A stretch of 64,000 nt of DNA from Pseudomonas arsenicoxydans. GTDB lineage: Bacteria > Pseudomonadota > Gammaproteobacteria > Pseudomonadales > Pseudomonadaceae. The DNA lies in assembly GCF_900103875.1 (NCBI RefSeq), contig NZ_LT629705.1:4721001-4785000 (forward strand), given 5' to 3'. A model generated the notes under the pieces. That model did no database searches and was not told the origin of the DNA. It worked only from the letters and a program-made list of their open reading frames with translations. Within the stretch, counting starts at the first letter, position 1. Every line of letters begins with the position of its first letter. The position numbers were made by a program, and so were the translations under genes. Below, piece by piece: positions 21,440 to 32,242 of the stretch.

Positions 21440-22270
21440 ATGACTCTTCAACAATCCCGTCGCCTGCAAAGCCTGCTGCTCGGCACGCTGGCCTGGGCCA
21501 TCGCGATCCTGATTTTCTTCCCGATTTTCTGGATGGTGCTGACCAGTTTCAAAACCGAAATCGACGCCTTCGCCACGCCGCCACAATTCATCTTCACGCC
21601 GACGCTGGAGAACTACCTGCACATCAACGAGCGCAGCGACTACTTCAGCTTTGCCTGGAACTCGGTGGTGATTTCGTTCAGCGCTACGGCCCTGTGCCTG
21701 CTGATCGCGGTGCCGGCGGCGTACTCGATGGCGTTCTACGAAACCCAGCGCACCAAAGGCACGCTGCTGTGGATGCTCTCCACCAAGATGCTGCCGCCGG
21801 TGGGCGTGCTGATGCCGATCTACTTGCTGGCCAAGAGCTTCGGCCTGCTCGATACGCGCATCGCGCTGATCGTGATCTACACGCTGATCAACCTGCCGAT
21901 CGTGGTCTGGATGATTTACACCTACTTCAAGGACATCCCCAAAGACATCCTCGAAGCCGCGCGCCTGGACGGCGCCACGCTGTGGCAGGAAATGGTCCGG
22001 GTGCTGCTGCCGATAGCCAAGGGTGGTCTGGCGTCTACGGTTTTGCTGTCGCTGATCCTGTGCTGGAACGAGGCGTTCTGGTCGCTGAACCTGACCTCCT
22101 CGAAAGCCGCGCCGCTCACCGCATTGATCGCCTCGTACTCAAGCCCTGAAGGCCTGTTCTGGGCCAAGTTGTCGGCGGTGTCGACGCTGGCCTGCGCGCC
22201 GATCCTGATTTTCGGCTGGATCAGCCAGAAACAATTGGTCCGCGGCCTGTCGTTCGGCGCCGTGAAATAG
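21440..22270 (+). CDS. mtlG: polyol ABC transporter permease
   Basis: 276 residues, MalG-like, six membrane helices, EAA loop KDILEAARLDGATLWQEM at about 172-189. It forms the transmembrane channel with MtlF for import of mannitol and related sugar alcohols. GAGG upstream overlaps the mtlF end, showing tight operon spacing. Confidence 0.92.
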   Translation: MTLQQSRRLQSLLLGTLAWAIAILIFFPIFWMVLTSFKTEIDAFATPPQFIFTPTLENYLHINERSDYFSFAWNSVVISFSATALCLLIAVPAAYSMAFYETQRTKGTLLWMLSTKMLPPVGVLMPIYLLAKSFGLLDTRIALIVIYTLINLPIVVWMIYTYFKDIPKDILEAARLDGATLWQEMVRVLLPIAKGGLASTVLLSLILCWNEAFWSLNLTSSKAAPLTALIASYSSPEGLFWAKLSAVSTLACAPILIFGWISQKQLVRGLSFGAVK

Positions 22271-22303
22271 CCCTCACAGAATAAGCACAAAAGGAGCGCC
22301 ACC

Positions 22304-23407
<1,104 letters not shown>

Positions 23408-23423
23408 TTTCAGAGAGCCTTTG

Positions 23424-24896
23424 ATGAAACTCAATAAACAGAACCTGCACCACCTCGCCCCCGAGGTGATCCTGCCCGCCTACGCCCTGAGCGACACGCG
23501 CCAAGGCATTGCCCACATCGGCGTCGGCGGATTTCACCGCGCCCATCAGGCGTATTACACCGACGCCTTGATGAATACGGGCGAAGGCCTGGACTGGGCG
23601 ATTTGCGGCGTTGGCCTGCGCCCTGAAGACCGCCGCGCCCGGGACGATCTGAAGGAGCAGGATTACCTCTTCACCCTGTTCGAGTTGGGCGATACCGGCG
23701 ACACCGAAGTCCGGGTCATTGGCGCCATTCGCGACATGTTGCTCGCCGAAGATGGCGCAGCCGCGCTGATCGACAAACTCGCCAGTCCGGAGATTCGCAT
23801 TGTCTCGCTGACCATCACCGAGGGCGGCTATTGCATCGACGACAGCAACGGCGAGTTCATGGCGCACTTGCCACAGATTCAGCATGATCTGGCCCATCCT
23901 GACGCTCCGAAGACCGTGTTCGGTTTTCTCTGCGCGGCGCTGGCCAAACGTCGCGCCGCCGGGACGCCTGCGTTCACCTTGATGTCGTGCGATAACCTGC
24001 CACACAACGGCGCGGTGGCCCGCAAAGCCTTGCTCGCCTTCGCCGCCTTGCGTGATGCCGACCTGCGCGACTGGATCGACCGCCATGTCAGCTTCCCCAA
24101 CGCCATGGTCGATCGCATCACGCCGATGACCAGCACCGAACATCGCCTGCAACTGGCCGACAAACACGCTGTCGACGATGCCTGGCCGGTGGTGTGTGAA
24201 CCGTTTGTGCAGTGGGTGCTGGAAGACAAATTCGTCAATGGCCGACCGGCCTGGGAAAAGGTCGGGGTGCAGTTCACCGACGACGTAACGCCTTACGAAG
24301 AGATGAAAATCAAACTGCTCAACGGCAGTCACCTGGCCCTGACCTACCTGGGATTTTTGAAGGGTTATCGTTTTGTCCACGAGACCATGAACGACCCGCT
24401 GTTTGTGCGTTATATGCGCGCCTACATGGACCTGGATGTCACCCCGCAACTGTCGCCCGTGCCGGGGATCGATCTGACTGACTACAAGAACACCCTGGTC
24501 GAGCGCTTTTCCAACCAGGCGATTGCCGATCAACTGGAGCGTGTGTGCTCGGACGGTTCATCGAAGTTTCCCAAGTTCACCGTGCCGACGATCAACCGTC
24601 TGATCGCCGATGGTCGCGAGACCAAGCGCGCGGCGTTGGTGGTGGCGGCCTGGGCGCTGTACTTGAAAGGCGTGGACGAAAATGGCGACACCTATTCGAT
24701 TCCAGACCCACGGGCGGCGTTCTGTCAGGGATTGGTGGCCGATGATGCGTTGATCACCCAGCGGTTGCTGGGCGTCGAGGAGATTTTCGGTACGGCGATT
24801 GCGCATTCGCCGGAGTTTGTGGCGGCGTTTGAATGGTGCTGCAACAGCTTGCGCAATGTGGGTGTGACGCAGACTTTGGAGCGGGTGCTGGCCTAG
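23424..24896 (+). CDS. mtlD: mannitol 2-dehydrogenase
   Basis: 490 residues, polyol-specific long-chain dehydrogenase. It oxidises D-mannitol to fructose (and arabitol to xylulose) with NAD. The N-terminal nucleotide-binding motif GVGGFHRAHQAYY begins at about residue 29. The catalytic Lys295, Asn300 and His303 (MKIKLLNGSHLAL) fall at precisely the residue numbers of the characterised P. fluorescens enzyme. ATG at 23424 is preferred to the TTG one codon upstream. A REP pair follows before mtlY. Confidence 0.95.
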   Translation: MKLNKQNLHHLAPEVILPAYALSDTRQGIAHIGVGGFHRAHQAYYTDALMNTGEGLDWAICGVGLRPEDRRARDDLKEQDYLFTLFELGDTGDTEVRVIGAIRDMLLAEDGAAALIDKLASPEIRIVSLTITEGGYCIDDSNGEFMAHLPQIQHDLAHPDAPKTVFGFLCAALAKRRAAGTPAFTLMSCDNLPHNGAVARKALLAFAALRDADLRDWIDRHVSFPNAMVDRITPMTSTEHRLQLADKHAVDDAWPVVCEPFVQWVLEDKFVNGRPAWEKVGVQFTDDVTPYEEMKIKLLNGSHLALTYLGFLKGYRFVHETMNDPLFVRYMRAYMDLDVTPQLSPVPGIDLTDYKNTLVERFSNQAIADQLERVCSDGSSKFPKFTVPTINRLIADGRETKRAALVVAAWALYLKGVDENGDTYSIPDPRAAFCQGLVADDALITQRLLGVEEIFGTAIAHSPEFVAAFEWCCNSLRNVGVTQTLERVLA

Positions 24897-24916
24897 GCTT
24901 TGCGTTGAAACCGCTG

Positions 24917-25018
24917 CCGCCATCGCGGGCAAGCCCGCTCCCACAGGGATCAATGTCATTCACAACATTGTGTTCCGACACTGACCAATGTGGGAGCGGG
25001 CTTGCCCGCGATGGCGGA
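24917..25018. repeat. REP-type inverted repeat between mtlD and mtlY
   Basis: Inverted arms CATCGCGGGCAAGCCCGCTC (24921) and GAGCGGGCTTGCCCGCGATG (24994) flank about 50 bp. Same element family as at 27531 and 54928. Likely effect: hairpin in the polycistronic mRNA. Confidence 0.85.
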
Positions 25019-25064
25019 CTGACAGACAACTTATGTGTTGAACCTGAAAATCCAAGGACCTTCG

Positions 25065-26561
25065 ATGGCAAACCAACAACTATTCCTCGGCATCGACTGC
25101 GGCACCCAGGGCACCAAAGCCATCGTCCTCGACGCGAGCAGCGGCCAGGTCCTTGGTCAGGGCGCCGCCGCGCACACCTTGATCAGCGGCGCCAACGGTC
25201 GCCGCGAGCAGGACACTTCGCAATGGCTTGAAGCGTTCGCGTCGGCCACTCGCCGTGCCCTGCTCGCCGCCAACGTCGATGGCCAGGACATTCTCGGCAT
25301 CGGCGTCTCCGGCCAGCAACACGGACTGGTTCTGCTTGATGATCAAGGCCAGGTGCTGCGCCCCGCCAAGCTCTGGTGCGACACCGAATCCACGCCCGAA
25401 AACGACCGTCTGCTGGCGCAACTCGGCGGCGAAAAAGGTTCGCTGGAACGCCTCGGTGTGGTCATCGCGCCGGGCTACACCGTTTCCAAATTGCTGTGGA
25501 CCCAAGATCAACACCCGCAATTGTTCGCTCGAATCGCACACATCCTGCTGCCCCACGATTACCTGAATTACTGGCTGACCGGCCGCAGTTGCAGCGAATA
25601 CGGCGATGCATCCGGCACCGGGTATTTCAACGTGCGCACCCGACAGTGGGATGTGCAGCTGCTGCGTGATATCGACCCGACCGGACGCCTGCAAGCCGCG
25701 TTGCCGGAGCTGATCGAGGCGCATGAAGCGGTCGGCACGATCCTGCCGGGCATCGCCGAACACCTGGGCATCAACCCGCAGGCGCTGGTCTCCAGCGGCG
25801 GTGGCGACAACATGATGGGCGCCATCGGCACCGGCAACATCAAGCCCGGCGCCATCACCATGAGTTTGGGTTCTTCGGGGACGGTGTACGCCTATGCCGA
25901 CCAACCGAAAGTCAGCCCGGATGCCTCTGTCGCCACCTTCTGCTCCTCCAGCGGCGGTTGGCTGCCATTGATCTGCACCATGAACCTGACCAACGCCACG
26001 GGGGTCATTCGCGATTTGTTCGACCTCGATATCGAACGTTTCAACGATTTGGTCGAACAAGCGCCCATCGGCGCCGAGGGCGTGAGCATGCTGCCGTTCC
26101 TCAACGGCGAACGCGTCCCCGCCCTGCCCCATGCCACCGGCAGCCTGCTGGGTTTGACCATGACCAACCTGACCCAGGCCAACCTGTGCCGCGCGGTCGT
26201 CGAAGGCACCACCTTCGGCTTGCGTTATGGGCTGGACCTGCTGCGCCAGAATGGCTTACAAAGCCTGCGCATTTGCCTGATCGGCGGCGGCTCGAAAAGT
26301 CCGGTGTGGCGCCAGATCGTCGCCGACATCATGAACACCCCGGTCATCTGCACCGAACAAAGTGAAGCCGCCGCCCTCGGCGCAGCGATTCAAGCGGTGT
26401 GGTGCCTGTCCTGGGCAAACGGCAACGAGGACAGCCTCGCAGACCTTTGCGCGCGTTGCGTGAAACTCGACCCGGCGAGTGAAACCTTGCCGATTGCCGA
26501 CAACGTAGCGGCCTTTCAGCAAGCCTATGAACGCTATCAACAGCATGTCGCAACCCTTTAA
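25065..26561 (+). CDS. mtlY: xylulokinase of the mannitol/arabitol operon
   Basis: 498 residues of the FGGY carbohydrate kinase family: N-terminal phosphate-binding loop IDCGTQGTKA, SGQQHGLVLLD, and the C-terminal FGGY signature region (GGGSKSPVWRQIVADIMNTP). It phosphorylates D-xylulose made from arabitol by MtlD. ATG at 25065 has AAGGA 8 bp upstream; a frame extension to 25035 lacks family similarity. Confidence 0.92.
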   Translation: MANQQLFLGIDCGTQGTKAIVLDASSGQVLGQGAAAHTLISGANGRREQDTSQWLEAFASATRRALLAANVDGQDILGIGVSGQQHGLVLLDDQGQVLRPAKLWCDTESTPENDRLLAQLGGEKGSLERLGVVIAPGYTVSKLLWTQDQHPQLFARIAHILLPHDYLNYWLTGRSCSEYGDASGTGYFNVRTRQWDVQLLRDIDPTGRLQAALPELIEAHEAVGTILPGIAEHLGINPQALVSSGGGDNMMGAIGTGNIKPGAITMSLGSSGTVYAYADQPKVSPDASVATFCSSSGGWLPLICTMNLTNATGVIRDLFDLDIERFNDLVEQAPIGAEGVSMLPFLNGERVPALPHATGSLLGLTMTNLTQANLCRAVVEGTTFGLRYGLDLLRQNGLQSLRICLIGGGSKSPVWRQIVADIMNTPVICTEQSEAAALGAAIQAVWCLSWANGNEDSLADLCARCVKLDPASETLPIADNVAAFQQAYERYQQHVATL

Positions 26562-26574
26562 AGAGCGAACAACT

Positions 26575-27519
26575 ATGTATCTGGTGTGTGGCGAAGCGCT
26601 GTTCGACTTCTTCAGCGAAGACGATGCCAGTGGCCTGGCTTCAAAAGTGAATTTCAAGGCAATTGCCGGTGGCTCGCCGTTCAACGTGGCAGTCGGCTTG
26701 CGGCGGTTGGGCGTGGAGTCGGCGCTGTTTGCCGGGTTGTCCACCGATTACCTGGGCCGACGCTTGCAGCAGGTTTTACAGGATGAAGGCGTACGCCCGG
26801 ACTATCTGGTGGATTTCGCCGCGCCGACCACGCTGGCGATGGTCGCCGTCGGCGCCAATGGCTCACCGCATTACAGTTTCCGTGGTGAAGGGTGCGCGGA
26901 TCGGCAGCTTAAATCCGAGCACCTGCCGGAGCTGGGGCCTGACGTGCGCGGTTTGCACATCGGCTCGTTTTCGCTGGTGGTGCAGCCGATTGCCGAGACC
27001 TTGCTGACGCTGGTGCAGCGCGAAAGCGGCAAACGCCTGATCAGCCTTGATCCGAACGTGCGACTCAATCCTGAGCCGAACATCGAGCTGTGGCGTTCGC
27101 GGATCGCCGCGCTGGTGGAGCTGGCCGACCTGATCAAAGTCAGCGACGAAGATTTGAGCCTGTTGTACCCCGAGCAGGACCCGCAGCGGGTCATTGAAGG
27201 CTGGCAGCAGCATCGCTGTCAGTTGGTCTTTTTGACCCGTGGCGGCGAAGGCGCGACGGTATTCAGCAAGGGTCATGGCTCGTGGTCGGTGCCGGCCTGT
27301 GCGGTGAAAATCGCCGACACCGTGGGCGCTGGCGATACGTTTCAGGCAGCGCTGATCACCTGGCTGACAGAGCAGCAACTGGACTCGGTTGAGGGTGTGC
27401 AATCGCTTGAGCGCGGGCAAATCGACGGGATGTTGAAGTTTGCGGTGCAAGCGGCGGCGCTGACGTGCAGCAAAACCGGGCCGGATTTGCCGTATCGGCA
27501 TCAATTAGAGGTGCGCTGA
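26575..27519 (+). CDS. mtlZ: fructokinase of the mannitol operon (PfkB family)
   Basis: 314 residues, ribokinase/PfkB fold: N-terminal GGSPFNVAVGLRRLG, and the C-terminal catalytic motif DTVGAGDTFQAAL with the base Asp. It phosphorylates fructose formed from mannitol. ATG at 26575 follows mtlY by 13 bp with AGAGCG upstream. It is the last gene of the operon; a REP pair rather than a classical terminator follows. Confidence 0.92.
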   Translation: MYLVCGEALFDFFSEDDASGLASKVNFKAIAGGSPFNVAVGLRRLGVESALFAGLSTDYLGRRLQQVLQDEGVRPDYLVDFAAPTTLAMVAVGANGSPHYSFRGEGCADRQLKSEHLPELGPDVRGLHIGSFSLVVQPIAETLLTLVQRESGKRLISLDPNVRLNPEPNIELWRSRIAALVELADLIKVSDEDLSLLYPEQDPQRVIEGWQQHRCQLVFLTRGGEGATVFSKGHGSWSVPACAVKIADTVGAGDTFQAALITWLTEQQLDSVEGVQSLERGQIDGMLKFAVQAAALTCSKTGPDLPYRHQLEVR

Positions 27520-27530
27520 AGCTCACGGCC

Positions 27531-27624
27531 CCATCGCGGGCAAGCCCGCTCCCACAGGTTTGGCGGCGTCCGAAGAATTTGTATTCGTCTCGGACACTGT
27601 GGGAGCGGGCTTGCCCGCGATGGC
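27531..27624. repeat. REP-type inverted repeat between convergent mtlZ and the porin gene
   Basis: Inverted arms beginning CCATCGCGGGCAAGCCCGCT (27531) and ending AGCGGGCTTGCCCGCGATGG (27604-27623). It lies in the convergent gap, a typical REP location, and may serve as transcription end for both genes. Confidence 0.85.
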
Positions 27625-27653
27625 GATGTCACTCACGCCGCAAGATCAAAGGT

Positions 27654-28955
27654 TCACAACACCGAAAAGTTGTAGCTCACAATCAACCGGGTCTCATCCA
27701 CATCCCGGGCGAACTTCTCGTAGTTGGTCCGGTAGGTCGCGTTTCGCAAGCGCAGGCTGACATCCTTGAATGCCCCACTCTGCACCACATACTTGAGCTC
27801 GCTGTCGCGCTCCCACTCCTTCCCTTCCTGATCACTGCCCAACACCTTGATGTGATCACCGTTCACATAACGGGTCAGAAAGCTCAGTCCGCTGATGCCG
27901 ATTGCCTTGAAATCATAGTCGTAGCGCAGCTGCCACGAACGCTCCTGCGCCGCCGCGAAATCGTTGACCTGCACGTAGTTGACCAGGTACGGATTGGTCC
28001 CATCCAGATACGGCATCGAGTTGTCGCCATTCATGCGCTGCCAACCGGCGCTGAACGTGTGACCACTGATGGCGTAAGCAAGCATCCCGCTCAGCGCACG
28101 GTTATCGATAGAACCGGCCTTGGCATCGCCACTGTCGGCACTCTTGAGCACGCGCATGTCCGCTTTCAGGACGCCGTCGCCCAATGGCTGGTTGGCCAGC
28201 AATCCCACGAAATGCTGGCGATAGATGTCTTCCAGTTCGGCGTAGTGATACTGAGCGGTCAGGCGTTCGTTGATCTTGTAGTCGAAGCCATACATGTCGA
28301 AGTGATCGGCGGTGATGTTGCAGGCATAGCGCTTGTTCTTGCAGTGCACGCGGATGTCCTGGGCATCGGTGGAATCCCGGGCGGTGTATTTGTCCAGGCG
28401 CGCCGCCATGAAGGTCAGGTCTTTGACCTCTTTGGAGGTCAGCATCGCGCCGTTGAACATCGTCGGCAGCAATCGGCCGTCGTTGTACTTGAGCAACGGA
28501 ACATCCGGCAACAGCGCGCCGTACTTCAAGACGCTCTGGGACACGCGCACTTTGGCGGTTAATCCGAGTTTCGCGTACTGATCCTTGGAACCGCGTGGGT
28601 CCTGCCCCGTGGACGGCAGCAAACCGCTGCTACTGCTGTCGGGGCTGGAGTCGAGCTTGAGCCCGAGCATGCCCAATGCATCCACGCCGAAACCAACGGT
28701 GCCTTCGGTGTAACCCGATTGAAGATTGAGAATAAAGCCTTGAGCCGACTCATCGCGCTTCGAAGCGCCCTGCTCGGTGGAGGTATGCCCGTCACGGAAG
28801 TCGCGATTGAAATACACCGTGCGCGATTCGATGTTCGCCTTGGTGTCGTCGATGAAACCGCTCGCGTGAGCCTGGGCCGTAAAACCGGCGCACAGGACTA
28901 AAGCGCCGAAGCCCGAAGACTGGCGCGCGGTGATGAAAGGAAATGGGGGACGCAT
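27654..28955 (-). CDS. OprD-family outer-membrane porin
   Basis: 433 residues with a signal peptide (about 1-28, ending AQAHA) and mature start SGFIDDTKANIESRTVYFNRDFRDG typical for OprD channels; it ends in a beta strand LIVSYNFSVL with a hydrophobic C-terminal residue, close to the usual terminal-Phe porin signature. Eighteen-stranded channels of this family take up amino acids, carboxylates or small organics. The frame extends to 29054, but ATG at 28955 has GGAGC upstream and gives the proper signal peptide. Convergent to the mannitol operon; a polyol role is possible but not shown. Confidence 0.88.
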   Translation of the reverse strand: MRPPFPFITARQSSGFGALVLCAGFTAQAHASGFIDDTKANIESRTVYFNRDFRDGHTSTEQGASKRDESAQGFILNLQSGYTEGTVGFGVDALGMLGLKLDSSPDSSSSGLLPSTGQDPRGSKDQYAKLGLTAKVRVSQSVLKYGALLPDVPLLKYNDGRLLPTMFNGAMLTSKEVKDLTFMAARLDKYTARDSTDAQDIRVHCKNKRYACNITADHFDMYGFDYKINERLTAQYHYAELEDIYRQHFVGLLANQPLGDGVLKADMRVLKSADSGDAKAGSIDNRALSGMLAYAISGHTFSAGWQRMNGDNSMPYLDGTNPYLVNYVQVNDFAAAQERSWQLRYDYDFKAIGISGLSFLTRYVNGDHIKVLGSDQEGKEWERDSELKYVVQSGAFKDVSLRLRNATYRTNYEKFARDVDETRLIVSYNFSVL

Positions 28956-29330
28956 GAAAAAAAGCTCCAACAGTGCAGCGTTTGCGCAAGGCGCAATAAG
29001 CCAAAGAAATAGCGTTCGCCCCGGACATGTAAATGGCCAGGGTGAAGCGGACACACGGGGGTGATCGACAATGATGGCAGAAGGCTTTCAGCGGCTACAG
29101 GCGACTTTAGTCTGAAAATGACTGTCAGTTTCTGGCTGCCACGATCCTGTGGCGTAACGGTGCGGTGCAAAGGATGGAGCAGCAACCCCCGTATTCATTG
29201 GCCGAAACCTTCTCTCTAAGGGTTTTCCTGATGGTGGCAAGCCCCGGCGCCTACGGCATTTGCGCCTTGAACGAGGCGGTTTAATGCTGCACCATCCGCA
29301 CCTGCTTATTCAAAGGACGGAATTAAAGGC
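28956..29330. other. intergenic region between porin and vgrG
   Basis: 375 bp that must hold divergent promoters for the porin gene and the T6SS island. I see a strong AAAGGAC/AAAGG ribosome binding stretch before vgrG (29310-29328). I find no clear operator or sigma-54 box. Confidence 0.5.
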
Positions 29331-31403
29331 ATGCTGGACGCGAACGCTACCCATATTTCCCTGACGCTGGAAGGCGTTTCCGTTGACCTGCAAGTGCTCA
29401 GCTTCGTCGGTCGCGAAACCCTCAATCAGCCGTTCTGTTTCGACATCGAACTGGTCAGCGCCCGCCCAGACCTGAAACTCGAAGACTTGCTGCACAAGCC
29501 TGGCTGCCTGACCTTCGGCGCCACCGGCGAAGGCATCATCCACGGCCTGGTGTATCGCATCGAACAAGGCGATTCCGGCAAAAGCCTGACGCGCTACAGC
29601 ATCAGCCTGGTGCCGCAACTGGCTTATCTGCGCCACAACCATGACCAGCAAATCTTCCAGCATCTCAGTGTGCCGAAGATCATTGCCCAGGTGCTTGAAG
29701 CACGCGGCATTCTGTCCGATGCCTACAGCTTCCAGCTCGGCGCAATCTATCCCGAACGCGATTACTGCGTGCAGTACGACGAGTCCGACCTGCATTTCAT
29801 CCAGCGCCTGTGCGAAGAGGAAGGCATTCACTTCCACTTCCAGCACAGCGCCAGCGGCCACAAACTCGTCTTCGGCGATGACCAGACGGTGTTCCGCAAA
29901 CTCGCGCCCGTGGCCTACCAGCAAGACTCCGGCATGGCCGCGACAAAACCGGTAATCAAGCGCTTCAACCTGCGCCTGGAAACCCGCACCACCCGCGTCA
30001 ACCGCCGCGATTACGACTTCGAAAAACCAGCCATCCTGCCCGAAGGCGCCGCCAAAAGCACCTTCGCTCCGGACCTGGAAGACTACGACTACCCCGGCCG
30101 CTTCACCGACCGCGCTCGCGGTAAACAACTGGCGACCCGTGCCCTGGAACGCCATCGCAGCGACTACCAACTGGCCGAAGGCAAAAGCGACGAGCCCACC
30201 CTGGTCAGCGGCCACTTCATGGCCCTGAGCGAACACCCGCGCGCCGAGTGGAACGACCTCTGGCTGCTGCTCGAAGTGGTGCACGAGGGCAAGCAGCCAC
30301 AGGTGCTCGGCAAAAACGTCACCAGCGACGTCACCCAAAATAAAGACGATTTCCATCAGGGCTACCGCAACCGCTTCCTCGCCACCCCGTGGGACGCGCA
30401 CTTCCGCCCTGCCCTCGAACACCCCAAACCGAAAGTCCTGGGCAGCCAGACCGCCATCGTCACCGGCCCACTCGGCGAAGAAATCCACTGCGACGAATAC
30501 GGCCGCGTCAAAGTGCAATTCCACTGGGACCGCGACGGCCAGGCCAACGACAACACCAGCTGCTGGCTGCGCGTCGCCACCGGCTGGGCTGGCAGTGCCT
30601 ACGGCGGCATCGCCATCCCGCGCGTCGGCATGGAAGTGCTCGTCACCTTCCTCGAAGGCGACCCCGACCAACCGCTGGTCACCGGTTGCTTGTTCCACAA
30701 GGAAAACGTCGTCCCCTACGACCTGCCCGCGAACAAGACCCGCAGCACCTTCAAAACCCTGAGCTCGCCGGGTGGCAACGGTTACAACGAGTTTCGTATC
30801 GAAGATAAAAAAGGGGCGGAACAGATCTACCTGCACGCCCAGCGCGACTGGGATGAAAACATCGAGCATGACCAGAAGATTCGTGTCGGCAATGAACGCC
30901 ACGACACGGTCGAGGCCAATGTATTCAGTGAGTTCAAGGTTGAAGAACATCGCATCACGCAACTGGACCGCAAGGTTGAGGCGCGGGCCAATGATCACCT
31001 GACTGTGGCGGTGACCCAGCATGTGAAGGTCGGCACGGCGCAGTTTGTCGAGGCGGGTCAGGAGATCCATTACCACGCTGGCGAGAAGGTGGTGGTTGAA
31101 GGCGGGATGGAACTGACGGCCAAGGCCGGGGGGAGTTTCGTCAAGGTGGATGCGGGGGGCGTGACGATTAGTGGGGGTGAGGTGAAGGTGAATACCGGCG
31201 GCTCGCCTGGGGTGGGGACCGGGATTCAGATTCTGCCGCCCGTCATTCCATGGGCCGCAGCCCAGGACAAAGCAGGCGCCCTGCTCGTCCCGGCCGCCGT
31301 ACAAATGGCCATGGCCAAAGCCGCCCGTGCGGCGGGCGACATACGCTGCCCGATTTGCGAAGCGTGCCGTGAAGGCAAGTGCGACCTGGGGACTGCAGCA
31401 TGA
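29331..31403 (+). CDS. vgrG: type VI secretion tip protein VgrG
   Basis: 690 residues. The phage gp27-like part occupies about 1-380 (FVGRETLNQPFCFDIELVS; YCVQYDESDLHFIQRLCEEE), then the gp5 OB domain ([38 protein letters not shown]) and the triple-stranded beta-needle ([19 protein letters not shown]). After the conserved [13 protein letters not shown] at about 625 it has a unique tail of some 60 residues with an Ala-rich helix and a cluster C-P-I-C-E-A-C-R-E-G-K-C. It is the trimeric spike that carries cargo. The DUF4123 adaptor start overlaps its stop as ATGA. Part of its gene (30208-31222) is repeated at 37521-38529. Confidence 0.95.
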   Translation: MLDANATHISLTLEGVSVDLQVLSFVGRETLNQPFCFDIELVSARPDLKLEDLLHKPGCLTFGATGEGIIHGLVYRIEQGDSGKSLTRYSISLVPQLAYLRHNHDQQIFQHLSVPKIIAQVLEARGILSDAYSFQLGAIYPERDYCVQYDESDLHFIQRLCEEEGIHFHFQHSASGHKLVFGDDQTVFRKLAPVAYQQDSGMAATKPVIKRFNLRLETRTTRVNRRDYDFEKPAILPEGAAKSTFAPDLEDYDYPGRFTDRARGKQLATRALERHRSDYQLAEGKSDEPTLVSGHFMALSEHPRAEWNDLWLLLEVVHEGKQPQVLGKNVTSDVTQNKDDFHQGYRNRFLATPWDAHFRPALEHPKPKVLGSQTAIVTGPLGEEIHCDEYGRVKVQFHWDRDGQANDNTSCWLRVATGWAGSAYGGIAIPRVGMEVLVTFLEGDPDQPLVTGCLFHKENVVPYDLPANKTRSTFKTLSSPGGNGYNEFRIEDKKGAEQIYLHAQRDWDENIEHDQKIRVGNERHDTVEANVFSEFKVEEHRITQLDRKVEARANDHLTVAVTQHVKVGTAQFVEAGQEIHYHAGEKVVVEGGMELTAKAGGSFVKVDAGGVTISGGEVKVNTGGSPGVGTGIQILPPVIPWAAAQDKAGALLVPAAVQMAMAKAARAAGDIRCPICEACREGKCDLGTAA
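30208..31222 (+). repeat. vgrG 3' direct repeat, copy A (intact)
   Basis: About 1.01 kb inside vgrG recurs at 37521-38529 with a constant offset of 7311 bp over most of its length (7313 bp upstream of a 2-bp deletion). Near-identity is strongest downstream of about 30780. A 98-bp part (31015-31112) recurs again at 36263-36360 with offset 5248 bp. Homology stops just before the variable tail. Confidence 0.9.
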
Positions 31404-32242
31404 GCGACGCACTGAACAACTGGCTCGGCGAACAGGCAAAACTCAATCGCGTGCTGATCCTGGCCCTCGACAGCCTTGCCGAACCGAGCCCGGTTACTTC
31501 GCTCTACAGCGCCGGTTTGATGAAACGCTCGGTGCAGCTCTATCGACGCACCCAATATGCCGACTTCTCCGCCATCAGCCCGTGGCTGACCGAACTGCAC
31601 GAACCCCACGCCGATGCCTTCCGCAAACTGCTGGACGACCCGCAACGCAACTGGGGCTGGATCGGCAGCATGGATAAAGCCGACCTCGACGGCCTGACTC
31701 AGCATTGGCAAGCGCGGATGGTGATTGAGGAAGACGGGGAGCGTTCGTTGTTTCGTTTTCAGGATAATCGGGTGATTGCTCGTTGCATAAACAACCTGAA
31801 CGTAGCCGAGTATCCGCTGCTGCTTGGCCCGATTGCTAGCGTAACGTTTTGGGATGAGGACCAGTGGAAGAGTGTCGACAACATCAGGCCAGGGGCGTAC
31901 CCGGCGCCGGACCCGGCGCCATGGTTACGAAACCCTGAGTCCGGTGAACAGGCCCGCAGCATCCTGCGCGACAACCTGAAACGCTGGCTGCTGACCTACC
32001 ACGTCGAAGCTGCTGCTGAACTGGCAGAAACACGCGTCGTCAGCGAATGGCTTGAGCAGCAGATGGAACTGCTGGATCTATGGCGGTGGAATACGCCAGA
32101 ACAGCGCGAGTTGATGCTGAGTCGACGGCTGAACCCCAAGTGCATGGACGATGTTGCGTGGGAGCCTCTGCCGGGGGAAACGCCAGAGATGCATTTTGCG
32201 CGATGTCAGCGGGTGTTCATCGAGCCAGGCGTGGCCGTTTGA
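31400..32242 (+). CDS. DUF4123 T6SS adaptor/chaperone (Tap/TEC type), module 1
   Basis: 280 residues, DUF4123 family (LILALDSLAEPSPVTSLYSAG; FADFSAISPWLTEL-like N-terminal strand pattern; NLNVAEYPLLLGP). DUF4123 proteins load a specific effector on to the cognate VgrG tip and are not secreted. The ATG overlaps the vgrG stop (ATGA), and its own stop overlaps the TTG start of the next gene. By position it should serve the lipase at 33960. Confidence 0.88.
   Translation: MSDALNNWLGEQAKLNRVLILALDSLAEPSPVTSLYSAGLMKRSVQLYRRTQYADFSAISPWLTELHEPHADAFRKLLDDPQRNWGWIGSMDKADLDGLTQHWQARMVIEEDGERSLFRFQDNRVIARCINNLNVAEYPLLLGPIASVTFWDEDQWKSVDNIRPGAYPAPDPAPWLRNPESGEQARSILRDNLKRWLLTYHVEAAAELAETRVVSEWLEQQMELLDLWRWNTPEQRELMLSRRLNPKCMDDVAWEPLPGETPEMHFARCQRVFIEPGVAV

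Noticed and set aside
27654..28955. OprB-type sugar porin linked to mannitol uptake
   Set aside because: The mature N-terminus and strand pattern fit OprD; the gene is convergent to the mtl operon and not cotranscribed with it.
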